Source: an uncultured Muribaculaceae bacterium (lineage in GTDB: Bacteria > Bacteroidota > Bacteroidia > Bacteroidales > Muribaculaceae). From it: DNA of 62,621 nucleotides. Made by a program: the position numbers and the translations under genes. The stretch lies in contig CAJUCW010000013.1 of assembly GCA_910585275.1 (NCBI GenBank), forward strand, positions 1-62,621, read 5' to 3'. The notes under the pieces were generated by a model. That model had not been told where the DNA came from and searched no databases. It saw only the letters and a program-made list of their open reading frames with translations. Below, piece after piece: positions 1-8,293 of this stretch; within the stretch, counting starts at the first letter, position 1, and each line of letters opens with the position of its first letter.

Positions 1-53
1 ACACGATCCATTTTAAGCTTGAATAATCAAGCCATTAACTGAATATCCCTATT

Positions 54-61
54 TAACTTTG
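54..61 (+). promoter_or_regulatory. Possible -7 promoter box upstream of the NTPase cluster
   Basis: TAACTTTG matches the Bacteroidota -7 consensus TAnnTTTG. I see no clear TTTG box at the expected distance upstream. If real, the leader before the first gene would be about 195 bases long. Nothing else in bases 1-262 can be supported, apart from a small 6-bp hairpin at 17-32. Confidence 0.25.
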
Positions 62-262
62 CAATTGAACTCCAAAGAAATTTCGGATTTTACACGCATC
101 CGGGATTTCCACAGATTCGGACAACTTCATTGCATTCCTGAAAAGGCAAACCGGAAAAACTCACATTTCCTTTGATCCCGCCCTGCGGGCCTTGCCACGA
201 CGGAGACCGTACGAAAGAGACTTGATACTTTTCTTGAATTAAAAACCTATAAAAAATATTTT

Positions 263-1741
263 ATGAAATGCTTTAAAAGCGACAACGACAAACTATCCTT
301 ACCCCGCGTCTTCAGCAAGACAGGTGCAACGTTTGCCGGGGCGGCATTCCTATTTTTTATCTCCGCCATGCTGCAGTCTTGCGGAGGCAATACAGGCTAC
401 AGAACCTATCTCGACAAATATGTTGAGCTCGAGAGCGTGGAGAACGGTAAAACCCATGCCATGCAGCCGGGTCTGTCGGTATATGTGGATTTTTCCGACG
501 GCATGAACGCCGCCTACGGCACCCAGACCTCACAAAACGCCCTCCGAAGCGTAATCAACGTCTTCACAGGCGCCAACAACCAGGCTTCGTTCTTCTCGCT
601 CGCCAACGACCAGATTACTCCGCTCGATCTCCCTCAGACCGAAGTGTATAACGCCATAATGTCGGGCAAAAACTATACGAAGCCCAAAGCTCCTATCGAG
701 AAAACCCTAAAGGAAATCACCGAAAAACGTCAGCCAGCCCTCCTTATCACCGACTACGAGGAATATAACGGGGCCGTAATCCAACAGCAGAACTACGCCA
801 AAGATTATTTCATAAAATGGCTCTCGTCGGGCTACAACATAATCTTCTACAAGCTCGACTACAAGGAAGGCTCCAAACCGAAACACCTTTACTTCACCGT
901 ATTCGATTCGCCCGATAACGCGCTCGGTTCTGAAGTGGAGAAAGCCCTCTCCCAATATATGAGCCAGGGGATGCAGAAGTTCGTGCTCGGCGGCAAATGC
1001 TTCTCGCTTGACCTCCGCACCGCCTACCCTTCTTCCACCCAAGGCGGCAACTATCACAACACCAACGGCGAAGACCTCGTGACGGCTGTAGTGGAAGACG
1101 GCAAAGAGGAAGCTTACAGAAGCTATACGCTTACCGCCTACGATCCCTTTACCGAGTATTACCCCCTCGGGGAGAACTGGGAAGGGATTGTCTCCAACAT
1201 GAACGCCACCCGTGAAGAGGGCGCACCCGTAGCCGACCGTTTCGCCCACCTACTCTCGAAAGTTTACGTCAACTTTACAACGCAAGACGGCTACGACATA
1301 AAGGGAGTGGCGGCGCGCGCTGTTGATTTCGACCCCGCCATGCAGCAGATTATCGTGCTCAGCGATTCCCTTGCCCAGGAAGGAAAGGAATTCGCACTAC
1401 CGACTACGCTGCCCGACGGTACGCCTGTGCTCGACATGTTCACCGCCTCGATGGCCCCTGCCGAAAACACAACCTTATCAGGCACGGGATGGAGCGAAAT
1501 CACTGTTGACTTCGATTCCCGTTTCAGCGGCACAGTGCCCGCTTCGATGTCGGCACCCACCGACCTCCTCAAAGTGGATATCGTCATAGCCGACGCCACC
1601 CCGCGACTCGACGGCATAAACGACTTCTTCGCTTGGCCCGGCAACAACTCTCTCGCCGAGTCTGTGAGAAACGCCCTCAACAGCAACGAGGTCAACCCCT
1701 TGGGAAGAGCAATCATAACGTATTACCTCAAAGTAATCTAA
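263..1741 (+). CDS. Von Willebrand A-like lipoprotein, first gene of the NTPase cluster
   Basis: A 492-residue secreted lipoprotein. It has a basic N-terminus, a hydrophobic stretch (residues about 22-36) and the lipobox LQSC with the lipidated cysteine at residue 40. The residues after the cysteine (GGNTG) lack the acidic export signal seen on surface lipoproteins of this phylum, so a periplasm-facing location is likelier. After the anchor, a strand ending in DFSDGM resembles the metal-site loop of von Willebrand A domains (DxSxS). A later strand LLITDYEEY could be the second metal-site strand. The C-terminal half is unrecognised. It is collinear with the tubulin-like and HSP70-like genes downstream but separated from them by a terminator hairpin, so it may be made in excess. 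The vWA assignment rests on motif shape only. It could be another Rossmann-like fold. Confidence 0.6.
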   Translation: MKCFKSDNDKLSLPRVFSKTGATFAGAAFLFFISAMLQSCGGNTGYRTYLDKYVELESVENGKTHAMQPGLSVYVDFSDGMNAAYGTQTSQNALRSVINVFTGANNQASFFSLANDQITPLDLPQTEVYNAIMSGKNYTKPKAPIEKTLKEITEKRQPALLITDYEEYNGAVIQQQNYAKDYFIKWLSSGYNIIFYKLDYKEGSKPKHLYFTVFDSPDNALGSEVEKALSQYMSQGMQKFVLGGKCFSLDLRTAYPSSTQGGNYHNTNGEDLVTAVVEDGKEEAYRSYTLTAYDPFTEYYPLGENWEGIVSNMNATREEGAPVADRFAHLLSKVYVNFTTQDGYDIKGVAARAVDFDPAMQQIIVLSDSLAQEGKEFALPTTLPDGTPVLDMFTASMAPAENTTLSGTGWSEITVDFDSRFSGTVPASMSAPTDLLKVDIVIADATPRLDGINDFFAWPGNNSLAESVRNALNSNEVNPLGRAIITYYLKVI

Positions 1742-1764
1742 TGGACATCATTCCGTGACTAACA

Positions 1765-1798
1765 GCGGCGCGGACCCCGAAGCCCGCGCCGCTTTTTT
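1765..1798 (+). terminator. Intrinsic terminator/attenuator inside the NTPase cluster
   Basis: A perfect 9-bp GC-only stem (1765-1773 with 1784-1792) is followed directly by six T. It stands 24 bases after the lipoprotein stop and 48 bases before the next start. All flanking genes point the same way. It should end most transcripts of the first gene, with read-through or a separate promoter feeding the rest. Confidence 0.8.
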
Positions 1799-1845
1799 AT
1801 AATCATCAATATTTTTTTAACCAACCATCTAAAATATCTGAAACA

Positions 1846-2184
1846 ATGGGTACAAGTGTAATCACCGCCTATGCATGGGCGATCGTAATCTGCAACGTTT
1901 TTCTTCTCATAGCCGCCATTATAGCAAACCTCATTCCCAACAAACCCGGAGGCAAAGACATCTCTCAGCGCAAAACGTGGTATTGGATTTGCTTCGTGCT
2001 GGTTGTGCTCCTCTCGTTCGGCATCAACTGGATTCTCGCTTCCGACATTAAAATTCCCTCCAAACACGGCGACTACATCACCGCCACCGCCATCTCCACG
2101 GGCATTGCAGCCATCCTCTACATCATACTCGGAATCGGCCTGAGCAAGGGGATGAAACGTTCTAAACTCGGTTCCTGGTTCTAA
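1846..2184 (+). CDS. Small three-helix membrane protein of the NTPase cluster
   Basis: A 112-residue protein with three hydrophobic segments, at about residues 5-26, 43-62 and 75-95. A short polar loop lies between helices 1 and 2, and a basic tail (KGMKRSKLGSWF) is probably cytoplasmic. No catalytic motif is visible and I do not recognise the family. It ends 18 bases before the tubulin-like gene, which suggests co-transcription and a role as a membrane partner or anchor of the cytosolic NTPases. Holin-like or immunity-type roles are possible for small multi-helix proteins in such clusters, but nothing in the sequence decides this. Confidence 0.65.
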   Translation: MGTSVITAYAWAIVICNVFLLIAAIIANLIPNKPGGKDISQRKTWYWICFVLVVLLSFGINWILASDIKIPSKHGDYITATAISTGIAAILYIILGIGLSKGMKRSKLGSWF

Positions 2185-2202
2185 CATATCATTCTCCCGA
2201 CA

Positions 2203-3879
2203 ATGGAAGACAAACTTTTTATCATTGCCATAGGCGGGACAGGGATGCGATGCCTCGAATCGTTCGTGCATCTCTGCGCCGCCGGCATGTTTGACAACAA
2301 AACAATCGACATCCTTACGCTTGACACCGACCAGGCCAACGGCAACAAAGGTCGTGTAGAGTCGCTCATCGACCTCTACAACACCGTCAAGACCAACGAT
2401 AGCCAGAATATAGGGGGCGTGCCGCGCTCCGACACGTTCTTCTCGGCGAAGCTGAACCTCTACAAATTCTTCACCGACTACTCCACGACGAGCCGCCGCA
2501 CATACAATCTACTGTCTGATACGAGCAGCCTGTCGCAGGAAAAGCGCGATGACAACCGCGACCTCTCCGACCTTTTCTTTGACCACGACTCCGTTCAACA
2601 GTTCCCGCTCGACCATGGCTACAGGGCACAGACCCACCTTGGCTCTATGCTGATGTATCATGGCATCATGGAAGCCGCCATTAAGGCGAAACGAGGCGGC
2701 GACGACGTGAAGCAGCATGAAAAGCAGCTCCAGGAATTCCTCCAGCTCCTCAACCAGAACGCATCCAACGCCCGCGTATTCGTGTTCGGTTCGGTGTTCG
2801 GAGGCACCGGGGCATCGTCGATACCTGTAATACCTATCGCCCTGCGCGACGCGCTTAAAGTAATCACCGCCGGCAACAACGAGCTTAACCTCAACAACGT
2901 GAAATTCGGCTCGACCCTCCTCACCGACTATTTCACATTCGACATGCCCGACGACCAGCAACGCAGCAAAGACAAGGTGATAGCCGACGCCACAAACTTC
3001 GCACTCAATTCGCAGGCCGCCATGACTTTCTATGACGGCGACCTCACCGTGCGCAACACTTACAAGATGCTCTACCATATCGGCTGGCCTTCGAGCATGA
3101 AGATAAACTATTCGCAAGACCAGCACGGCGACGTCATCACCGGCGGACAAGACCAGAAAAACGCCTGCCATTTCGTAGAGCTTATGAGCGCGGCGGCCGC
3201 CTACGATTTCTTCACCCGCCAAGACTTAAATCAGGCGAAAGCGGAATACGTGTTCCGCAGCGTGGAGTTCGCAAGTTCAAGCAACCACGAGGCCCTCCGC
3301 CTCACCGGTGCAAGCTTCGTGGGCGAAACCGACGGCCCGCTATTCGAGCAGAAACTCGGCACCCTCCTCTCACTTAGCCATCTTATCCTTTCCCGCTATA
3401 AGGGAGGCCAGGACGGCACTTGCGGCACAATCGAATTCCTCAAAGACCTCAAGGCAAGAAACGTAGAGACCTATAAAGACATTCCCGACGACCAGGCACG
3501 CAAACTCGACGACTATCTTAAGGAATATGCCTATAAATTCGTCAACGGCAACCTCGAAGCGGGATGGCTCCACCAAATCAACCAGTCGATCGGGCAAGGC
3601 TCATTCATTTTCTCGTCTGACGCTCTCTCGACAAAAGCGGACATCCTACAGAAAGTGGATCCGGGCGCAATATACAGCGACGACAAATATAACTGGGAAA
3701 CAGGGTTCGGACTCGGTTCGAAAGCCGACAAACGTCTTAGCAAGTTTATCGACATCCTTAAAAGCAACGACTCCGCAGCCACTGTACAGCAAGGAGGCAC
3801 GCTTAAAGAAAAATTCCTCGGCAACCTCTACAACGCGATTGTGAAAGCACAGAAAACATCTCATTTAAAGCTCGGATAA
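2203..3879 (+). CDS. Tubulin/FtsZ-like GTPase (Tubulin-like family)
   Basis: A 558-residue soluble protein. The N-terminus runs straight into the first nucleotide-binding loop of the tubulin/FtsZ fold, a hydrophobic strand followed by GGTG (residues 11-14). A second glycine-rich signature, GSVFGGTGASS (residues 196-206), matches the T4 loop (GGGTGTG in FtsZ and tubulin) that binds GTP phosphates. The protein is longer than FtsZ (about 380) and lacks the FtsZ C-terminal peptide, so it is not the division protein. It best fits the divergent bacterial Tubulin-like family found outside division clusters. The gene stops 4 bases before the actin/HSP70-like gene, implying tight co-expression. GTP binding is well supported by both loops. 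Filament formation and the role in the cluster are inferred. Confidence 0.75.
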   Translation: MEDKLFIIAIGGTGMRCLESFVHLCAAGMFDNKTIDILTLDTDQANGNKGRVESLIDLYNTVKTNDSQNIGGVPRSDTFFSAKLNLYKFFTDYSTTSRRTYNLLSDTSSLSQEKRDDNRDLSDLFFDHDSVQQFPLDHGYRAQTHLGSMLMYHGIMEAAIKAKRGGDDVKQHEKQLQEFLQLLNQNASNARVFVFGSVFGGTGASSIPVIPIALRDALKVITAGNNELNLNNVKFGSTLLTDYFTFDMPDDQQRSKDKVIADATNFALNSQAAMTFYDGDLTVRNTYKMLYHIGWPSSMKINYSQDQHGDVITGGQDQKNACHFVELMSAAAAYDFFTRQDLNQAKAEYVFRSVEFASSSNHEALRLTGASFVGETDGPLFEQKLGTLLSLSHLILSRYKGGQDGTCGTIEFLKDLKARNVETYKDIPDDQARKLDDYLKEYAYKFVNGNLEAGWLHQINQSIGQGSFIFSSDALSTKADILQKVDPGAIYSDDKYNWETGFGLGSKADKRLSKFIDILKSNDSAATVQQGGTLKEKFLGNLYNAIVKAQKTSHLKLG

Positions 3880-3883
3880 CAAC

Positions 3884-6800
3884 ATGGAAAATAAAGCCTT
3901 AGTAATCGATGTGGCGGAAAGGTCAATGCCTAACGGCGATGTCAACAAATGGAACGTACTTTCCAATTCGAGCGTATTCATCCGCGACATCATAACCCCC
4001 GAACTGAGCAAGAATGCCAACGTGGGCACGCTCGTGTCGGGTATCCCGACAGCGTTCGCACGTGTTGACCTCTTCAAAGCGGCGTTCGATTCATCATCTA
4101 CCAACGAACAGACCACCTCGCGCAACCTCGCCGCCTACTACAGCGACCTCGTGAGCGAATGGAGGGGCTTTGTGGCTGCACTCGCACTCGACTACACCAA
4201 CGTAAAGGTAAAAAGAATCGACCTTGCATATTCCGATGGCAAACCCATCACGGAAACGACAAACATCTATGAGCCTGCCGGAGCCTTCGGCAACATGCTT
4301 CTCGAACGCAAAGAGCGTTGGTGCGAACAGAATGTGGCCGACAACGATGTCAAGGTGCCCTACCTGAACCTTATCAAATATTACAACAAGGTGGTAGGCG
4401 CCACTGCTCCCGAGAGCCTCCTTTTCACTTCTTCCGCCTACGCCATCTCAGAAGAAGGTCTGCCATGGGTTGACATAAAGACACACCGGTTTATCGACCC
4501 GCTGAAATCGGAACTTTCGCAAGACCAAGTCATCTCCCTCTACGCCTACGTGGAGCACCTCATAGCCAATCTCCACACCTTCCAGCAATATTTCCCGCCG
4601 GAACTCGACGTGAAAATGGGAGGTGTGAAAACCAACCTCGAGCATTGGAAAAGGGAAATCGAAGACTATGCCCGCAACCGCAACTACGCCATCAAGGCGG
4701 GCGCCATACCTCCGGTTGAACTTGGCTTCTCCGGCCCATTCTCCGACCTTTTCAACTACAAGGATTATCTTTATGGCGCGGAAGGACAGATTTCGGAAGA
4801 CGGCGTAGGCATAGAAGGCGCCGTAGGATTCAATCCGAGGGAACTCCTTCTCCCCGAGGGTGCAAAAATTGCAAGGATACATCTCGGCCCCGAATTTACC
4901 AGGAATCCCCAGAAACTTAAAGAGATGCCGGTGTTCCTTCTCACGGCCGAGAAAAAAGGGGCTCCGGGCGAATATGCATTCTTCGCCCTTCCTCTGAGCG
5001 CACAGGGTCTTAACGTTTATGGCAAGTCGATAGGTCCGCTCGTGGGCATGGCTCACGAAGGGCTGAAGGTGGATTCCACGCTTACCGCCGTTTTCGACCC
5101 CGACAGCGAGGAAGACAACCTCCTCGTCACCCTCAAGATAAAGACCAAATCGGGCAAAGTAAGGCCTTACGACCAACACTATACGGTAGGAAATTCCGAA
5201 GCCATGCGCAACAAGGATATCCTCATTTGGCCTAACTTCATCTCCAAGCAATGGAACAAGTATTATCTCTATTCCGAGCTTCCCCACAACGGCACGATGC
5301 AGACCTACAACGCATTCCCGTTTGTAGGCGATCCGGAAGACGCCTTTTTCCGTATTCTTACAGATGAAAACAAGAAGCCGATCCTTCTTTACGACCAGGG
5401 AGCCAGAATCGCTCCGGAAGATAAAGTAGATGTGGAGCTTCTCGTCACTTCCGGCAACGCCGTGGCCGAAAACCAGTATAAATACGAAATATACAGGAGC
5501 GACAAACCCTTCAAGGGAATACGCCTGCAAGCTCCCGGCGGAGAAGAAGGCGGCTATCTGATTGTAAACTATACCGGCGAATCTGATTCACAAGCTTCGC
5601 TCCCACTTGACCTGCGCGGCCATCGCGAACTGGAGAAGGTAACGGTAGGTTTCGACTTCGGAAGCACTAATACATCAATAGCCTACTCCACAGCGAACGG
5701 AGAACCCGAAGGATTCAGTTTCACCAACCAGCGTGTGTCGCTCTTCGGCCATGAACGCCCCGGAGCGAAAACAGGGCTAAGGGAAAACAAGGTGCTCTTC
5801 TTTCAAGGACGCACCACGCCGTTGAAGAGCAACGCAATACACAGCGTGCTCACACTCCACAACGAACGTCGCCTGCGCAACCTGAAACCGAACGAAAGCA
5901 ACGCATCAAGATTAAGCCAGGAATTGGTGGGCGGATTCCCGTGCTTCATGGACAACCTCCCCGTGCATAGCGTGACGGCCGACAAGATATTCCTCCGTTA
6001 TCCCAACATCGGCACGATAGAGCAAATCCACAACATGAAATGGGTGAACTCGGATGTGGAGAAAGCCCATAAGAAAGCATTCCTCCGCACGCTCATGCTA
6101 CAGGTGTATGCAGAGCTTTTCCTTCTGCAGAAAGTGCCTACCTCGCTTCGATGGTCTTATCCGTCGTCGATGAGCAGCACACTTTTGGGTTCTTACCAGC
6201 TTATATGGGACGAACTGAAACATCTTCAGCCTGTGACGGAAGACAAGCTTGACGAAAACGGTAAATATAAGGTATATCTGCTCGACATCAGCAAAGAGAA
6301 GAGCGTATATAACAGAAACGACCGCGGCGGACTCAGTGCGAATCCCGGCACAGCATTCGGCACCGGCAGCCATAATAAATTCGGCGGCGGACTCGGCGCG
6401 AACCCATATAATAACGGAATGCAACAGCCGCAAGGTTATCCACAACAACCCATGCAGGGTTACCCACAACAACCCGGCTATCCGCAACAGCCTATGCAGG
6501 GTTATCCCCAACAACCCGGCTATCCGCAACAGTCGATGCAAGGGTACCCCCAGCAACCCGGCTATCCGCAACAGCCCATGCAAGGCTACCCCCAGCAACC
6601 CGGCTATCCGCAACAACCGATGCAGGGTTATCCGCAACAGCCGGACTATCAACAACAGCCGCAACCTGAGAACCAACAGGCTCAAAACGCCCAAGAACCG
6701 GCTCAGGAACAGGCAGTCGCCCAGTCTATGCCACAAGGAAACCTTCAGCAACCCATACAAAATAACTATCCCCAACAACCGGGTTACCAGCAAGGTTATC

Positions 6801-8293
6801 CCCAACAAGGATATCCCCAGCAACAGATGCAAGGTTATCCCCAACAACCCATGCAAGGTTATCCTCAGCAGCCCGGTTATCCACAAGGTTATCCTCAACA
6901 GCCCGGCTATCAGCAAGGCTACCCACAACAGCCGGGGTATCCGCAACAGCAGATGTACGGTCAGCCGCAGATGCCGACAGGGTCGAGAAGCATGTTCGGA
7001 AGTTCACAGCAGCAACAACAGCAGCAGTCGCCGGCCTGTCCCAACCTTCTCCCCGACAATCCTTATCGAGTAATCGAATACAAACCGATGCACCTGTTCT
7101 CGGATCCGGAACACAATTTCTCGCTCACCGAGGCCAATGCAGTGGCAAACTTCGTGTCGCAGAAACAGGGAGACCGAGCCAAAAACTTATATCTTTGTTT
7201 CGATATAGGAGGAAGCACCACCGACATTTCAGCCCTCTACAAACTTAATTCCGGGCTCACGATGATAAAGCAGAACTCCATCCGTTTTGCCGCACAGCGT
7301 GTGTCGGAAGCAACAAGATATGTGGAAGGGTTCGAAAGCGTACTCATGCAGATTTGTGAGAAATTCAATATCACAATTCTCGGTCTGAACCAAGGCGACC
7401 GTCGTTTCTCTTCGGAAACAGCCCCATACTATTTCAACCAGATTGTAGATAAACTCGAAGACGACCAGCTTCCGGATTTCTATAAGATAATCGCAGCCGA
7501 TTGTCCGCAGCTCATGTGGATAAACATGTATGTCACAGGCCTTCTCCTCTATTATGCCGGACAGATTGCAAGTAAACTTGTAGATGACATCCGCCATACA
7601 AGCCAGAACGAGTTGACACCAATCAATGCCGTGGCTCCCAAAGTGACTGTGGTCTTTGCAGGAAAGGGATCACGCCTTCTGCAGTGGCTTACCACGACCA
7701 AAGGCGATGCCGGAAAAGACTACTACAACCAGCTTTTCGAGGAAGGGTACGTGGGTCAGCGGCAGGAATTTCCGCCAATCGAGAGCCTCACGATAGAGTA
7801 TCCGACTATAGAAAATTCCCACGACATTAAATATGAAGTGTCGAAGGGTCTGGCGAAGAGTGCCACGAAACTGTGCAACCCCACCGACGACACTCCCAGC
7901 GAAATCATCGGAGAGTCGGGATTCACAGTGAGGTCGCTCGACGGCTACGTGTATCCCCTGGAATATGTCAATTCCATCACTCCCGACATGATTGAATGGA
8001 TCGGCAATCTTTTCGACCACGATGACACATATCCTTGCGCCAAGTTCTATGATTTCTGCAATATATTCTATAGTGCGGCCCAGCAGTTCTTCGACATGAA
8101 AGTATCGCAGGAAGTATTCATGGAAGGTTTCCAAAAAATGAATATCGTGCAATATGTGCAGAGTCTTCCGGAATTCGTGGAGGCACAGAGGGATAAAGAC
8201 AAGAACAACGGAAAGTTCGATTTCGTCGCCCCGATCATCATTCTGGAAGGAATGAAATTCTACGACAGTTATTTGCTTAAATCTTTGAGATGA
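3884..8293 (+). CDS. Giant actin/HSP70-fold ATPase with Pro-Gln-Gly-Tyr repeat insert
   Basis: A 1469-residue soluble protein. Residues 1-580 are an unrecognised, probably beta-rich region. An actin/HSP70-type ATPase core follows: phosphate-1 loop DFGSTNTS (from D591), phosphate-2 loop DIGGSTTD (D1107-D1114) and adenosine-type motif AGKGSRLL (G1260-S1263). The two lobes are split by about 500 residues that include a low-complexity segment (about 846-1049). Its repeats are built on the 14-residue unit YPQQPGYPQQPMQG, and it ends in a poly-Gln tract. DnaK and MreB have no such insert and are far shorter. The insert is probably disordered and could drive self-association. The last codons overlap the next start (ATGA at 8290-8293), implying translational coupling with a second HSP70-like protein. 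ATP binding is well supported; substrate and role are unknown. Confidence 0.75.
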   Translation: MENKALVIDVAERSMPNGDVNKWNVLSNSSVFIRDIITPELSKNANVGTLVSGIPTAFARVDLFKAAFDSSSTNEQTTSRNLAAYYSDLVSEWRGFVAALALDYTNVKVKRIDLAYSDGKPITETTNIYEPAGAFGNMLLERKERWCEQNVADNDVKVPYLNLIKYYNKVVGATAPESLLFTSSAYAISEEGLPWVDIKTHRFIDPLKSELSQDQVISLYAYVEHLIANLHTFQQYFPPELDVKMGGVKTNLEHWKREIEDYARNRNYAIKAGAIPPVELGFSGPFSDLFNYKDYLYGAEGQISEDGVGIEGAVGFNPRELLLPEGAKIARIHLGPEFTRNPQKLKEMPVFLLTAEKKGAPGEYAFFALPLSAQGLNVYGKSIGPLVGMAHEGLKVDSTLTAVFDPDSEEDNLLVTLKIKTKSGKVRPYDQHYTVGNSEAMRNKDILIWPNFISKQWNKYYLYSELPHNGTMQTYNAFPFVGDPEDAFFRILTDENKKPILLYDQGARIAPEDKVDVELLVTSGNAVAENQYKYEIYRSDKPFKGIRLQAPGGEEGGYLIVNYTGESDSQASLPLDLRGHRELEKVTVGFDFGSTNTSIAYSTANGEPEGFSFTNQRVSLFGHERPGAKTGLRENKVLFFQGRTTPLKSNAIHSVLTLHNERRLRNLKPNESNASRLSQELVGGFPCFMDNLPVHSVTADKIFLRYPNIGTIEQIHNMKWVNSDVEKAHKKAFLRTLMLQVYAELFLLQKVPTSLRWSYPSSMSSTLLGSYQLIWDELKHLQPVTEDKLDENGKYKVYLLDISKEKSVYNRNDRGGLSANPGTAFGTGSHNKFGGGLGANPYNNGMQQPQGYPQQPMQGYPQQPGYPQQPMQGYPQQPGYPQQSMQGYPQQPGYPQQPMQGYPQQPGYPQQPMQGYPQQPDYQQQPQPENQQAQNAQEPAQEQAVAQSMPQGNLQQPIQNNYPQQPGYQQGYPQQGYPQQQMQGYPQQPMQGYPQQPGYPQGYPQQPGYQQGYPQQPGYPQQQMYGQPQMPTGSRSMFGSSQQQQQQQSPACPNLLPDNPYRVIEYKPMHLFSDPEHNFSLTEANAVANFVSQKQGDRAKNLYLCFDIGGSTTDISALYKLNSGLTMIKQNSIRFAAQRVSEATRYVEGFESVLMQICEKFNITILGLNQGDRRFSSETAPYYFNQIVDKLEDDQLPDFYKIIAADCPQLMWINMYVTGLLLYYAGQIASKLVDDIRHTSQNELTPINAVAPKVTVVFAGKGSRLLQWLTTTKGDAGKDYYNQLFEEGYVGQRQEFPPIESLTIEYPTIENSHDIKYEVSKGLAKSATKLCNPTDDTPSEIIGESGFTVRSLDGYVYPLEYVNSITPDMIEWIGNLFDHDDTYPCAKFYDFCNIFYSAAQQFFDMKVSQEVFMEGFQKMNIVQYVQSLPEFVEAQRDKDKNNGKFDFVAPIIILEGMKFYDSYLLKSLR
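6421..6975 (+). repeat. 42-bp in-frame tandem repeats coding for PQQPGYPQQPMQGY
   Basis: Near-identical 42-bp units (14 residues) are tandemly arrayed in the first half. A second, more irregular block follows after a Gln/Asn/Glu-rich spacer (about 6640-6760). The period is a multiple of three, so copy-number changes would keep the frame and alter insert length. Confidence 0.9.

Noticed and set aside
69..242. Possible 3' end of a gene at the left edge
   Set aside because: An open frame of about 57 codons lacks a start and any recognisable protein character. Stops precede it closely in the same frame.
2203..3879. Cell-division FtsZ
   Set aside because: The protein is too long, lacks the FtsZ C-terminal peptide, has a divergent T4 loop and is not near division genes.
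6098..6946. Long antisense reading frame rich in Leu and Arg
   Set aside because: It is the shadow of the PQQPGY repeat on the opposite strand and lacks independent evidence.
3884..8293. DnaK or MreB housekeeping protein
   Set aside because: Size, N-terminal region and the repeat insert are incompatible; only the actin/HSP70 nucleotide motifs match.
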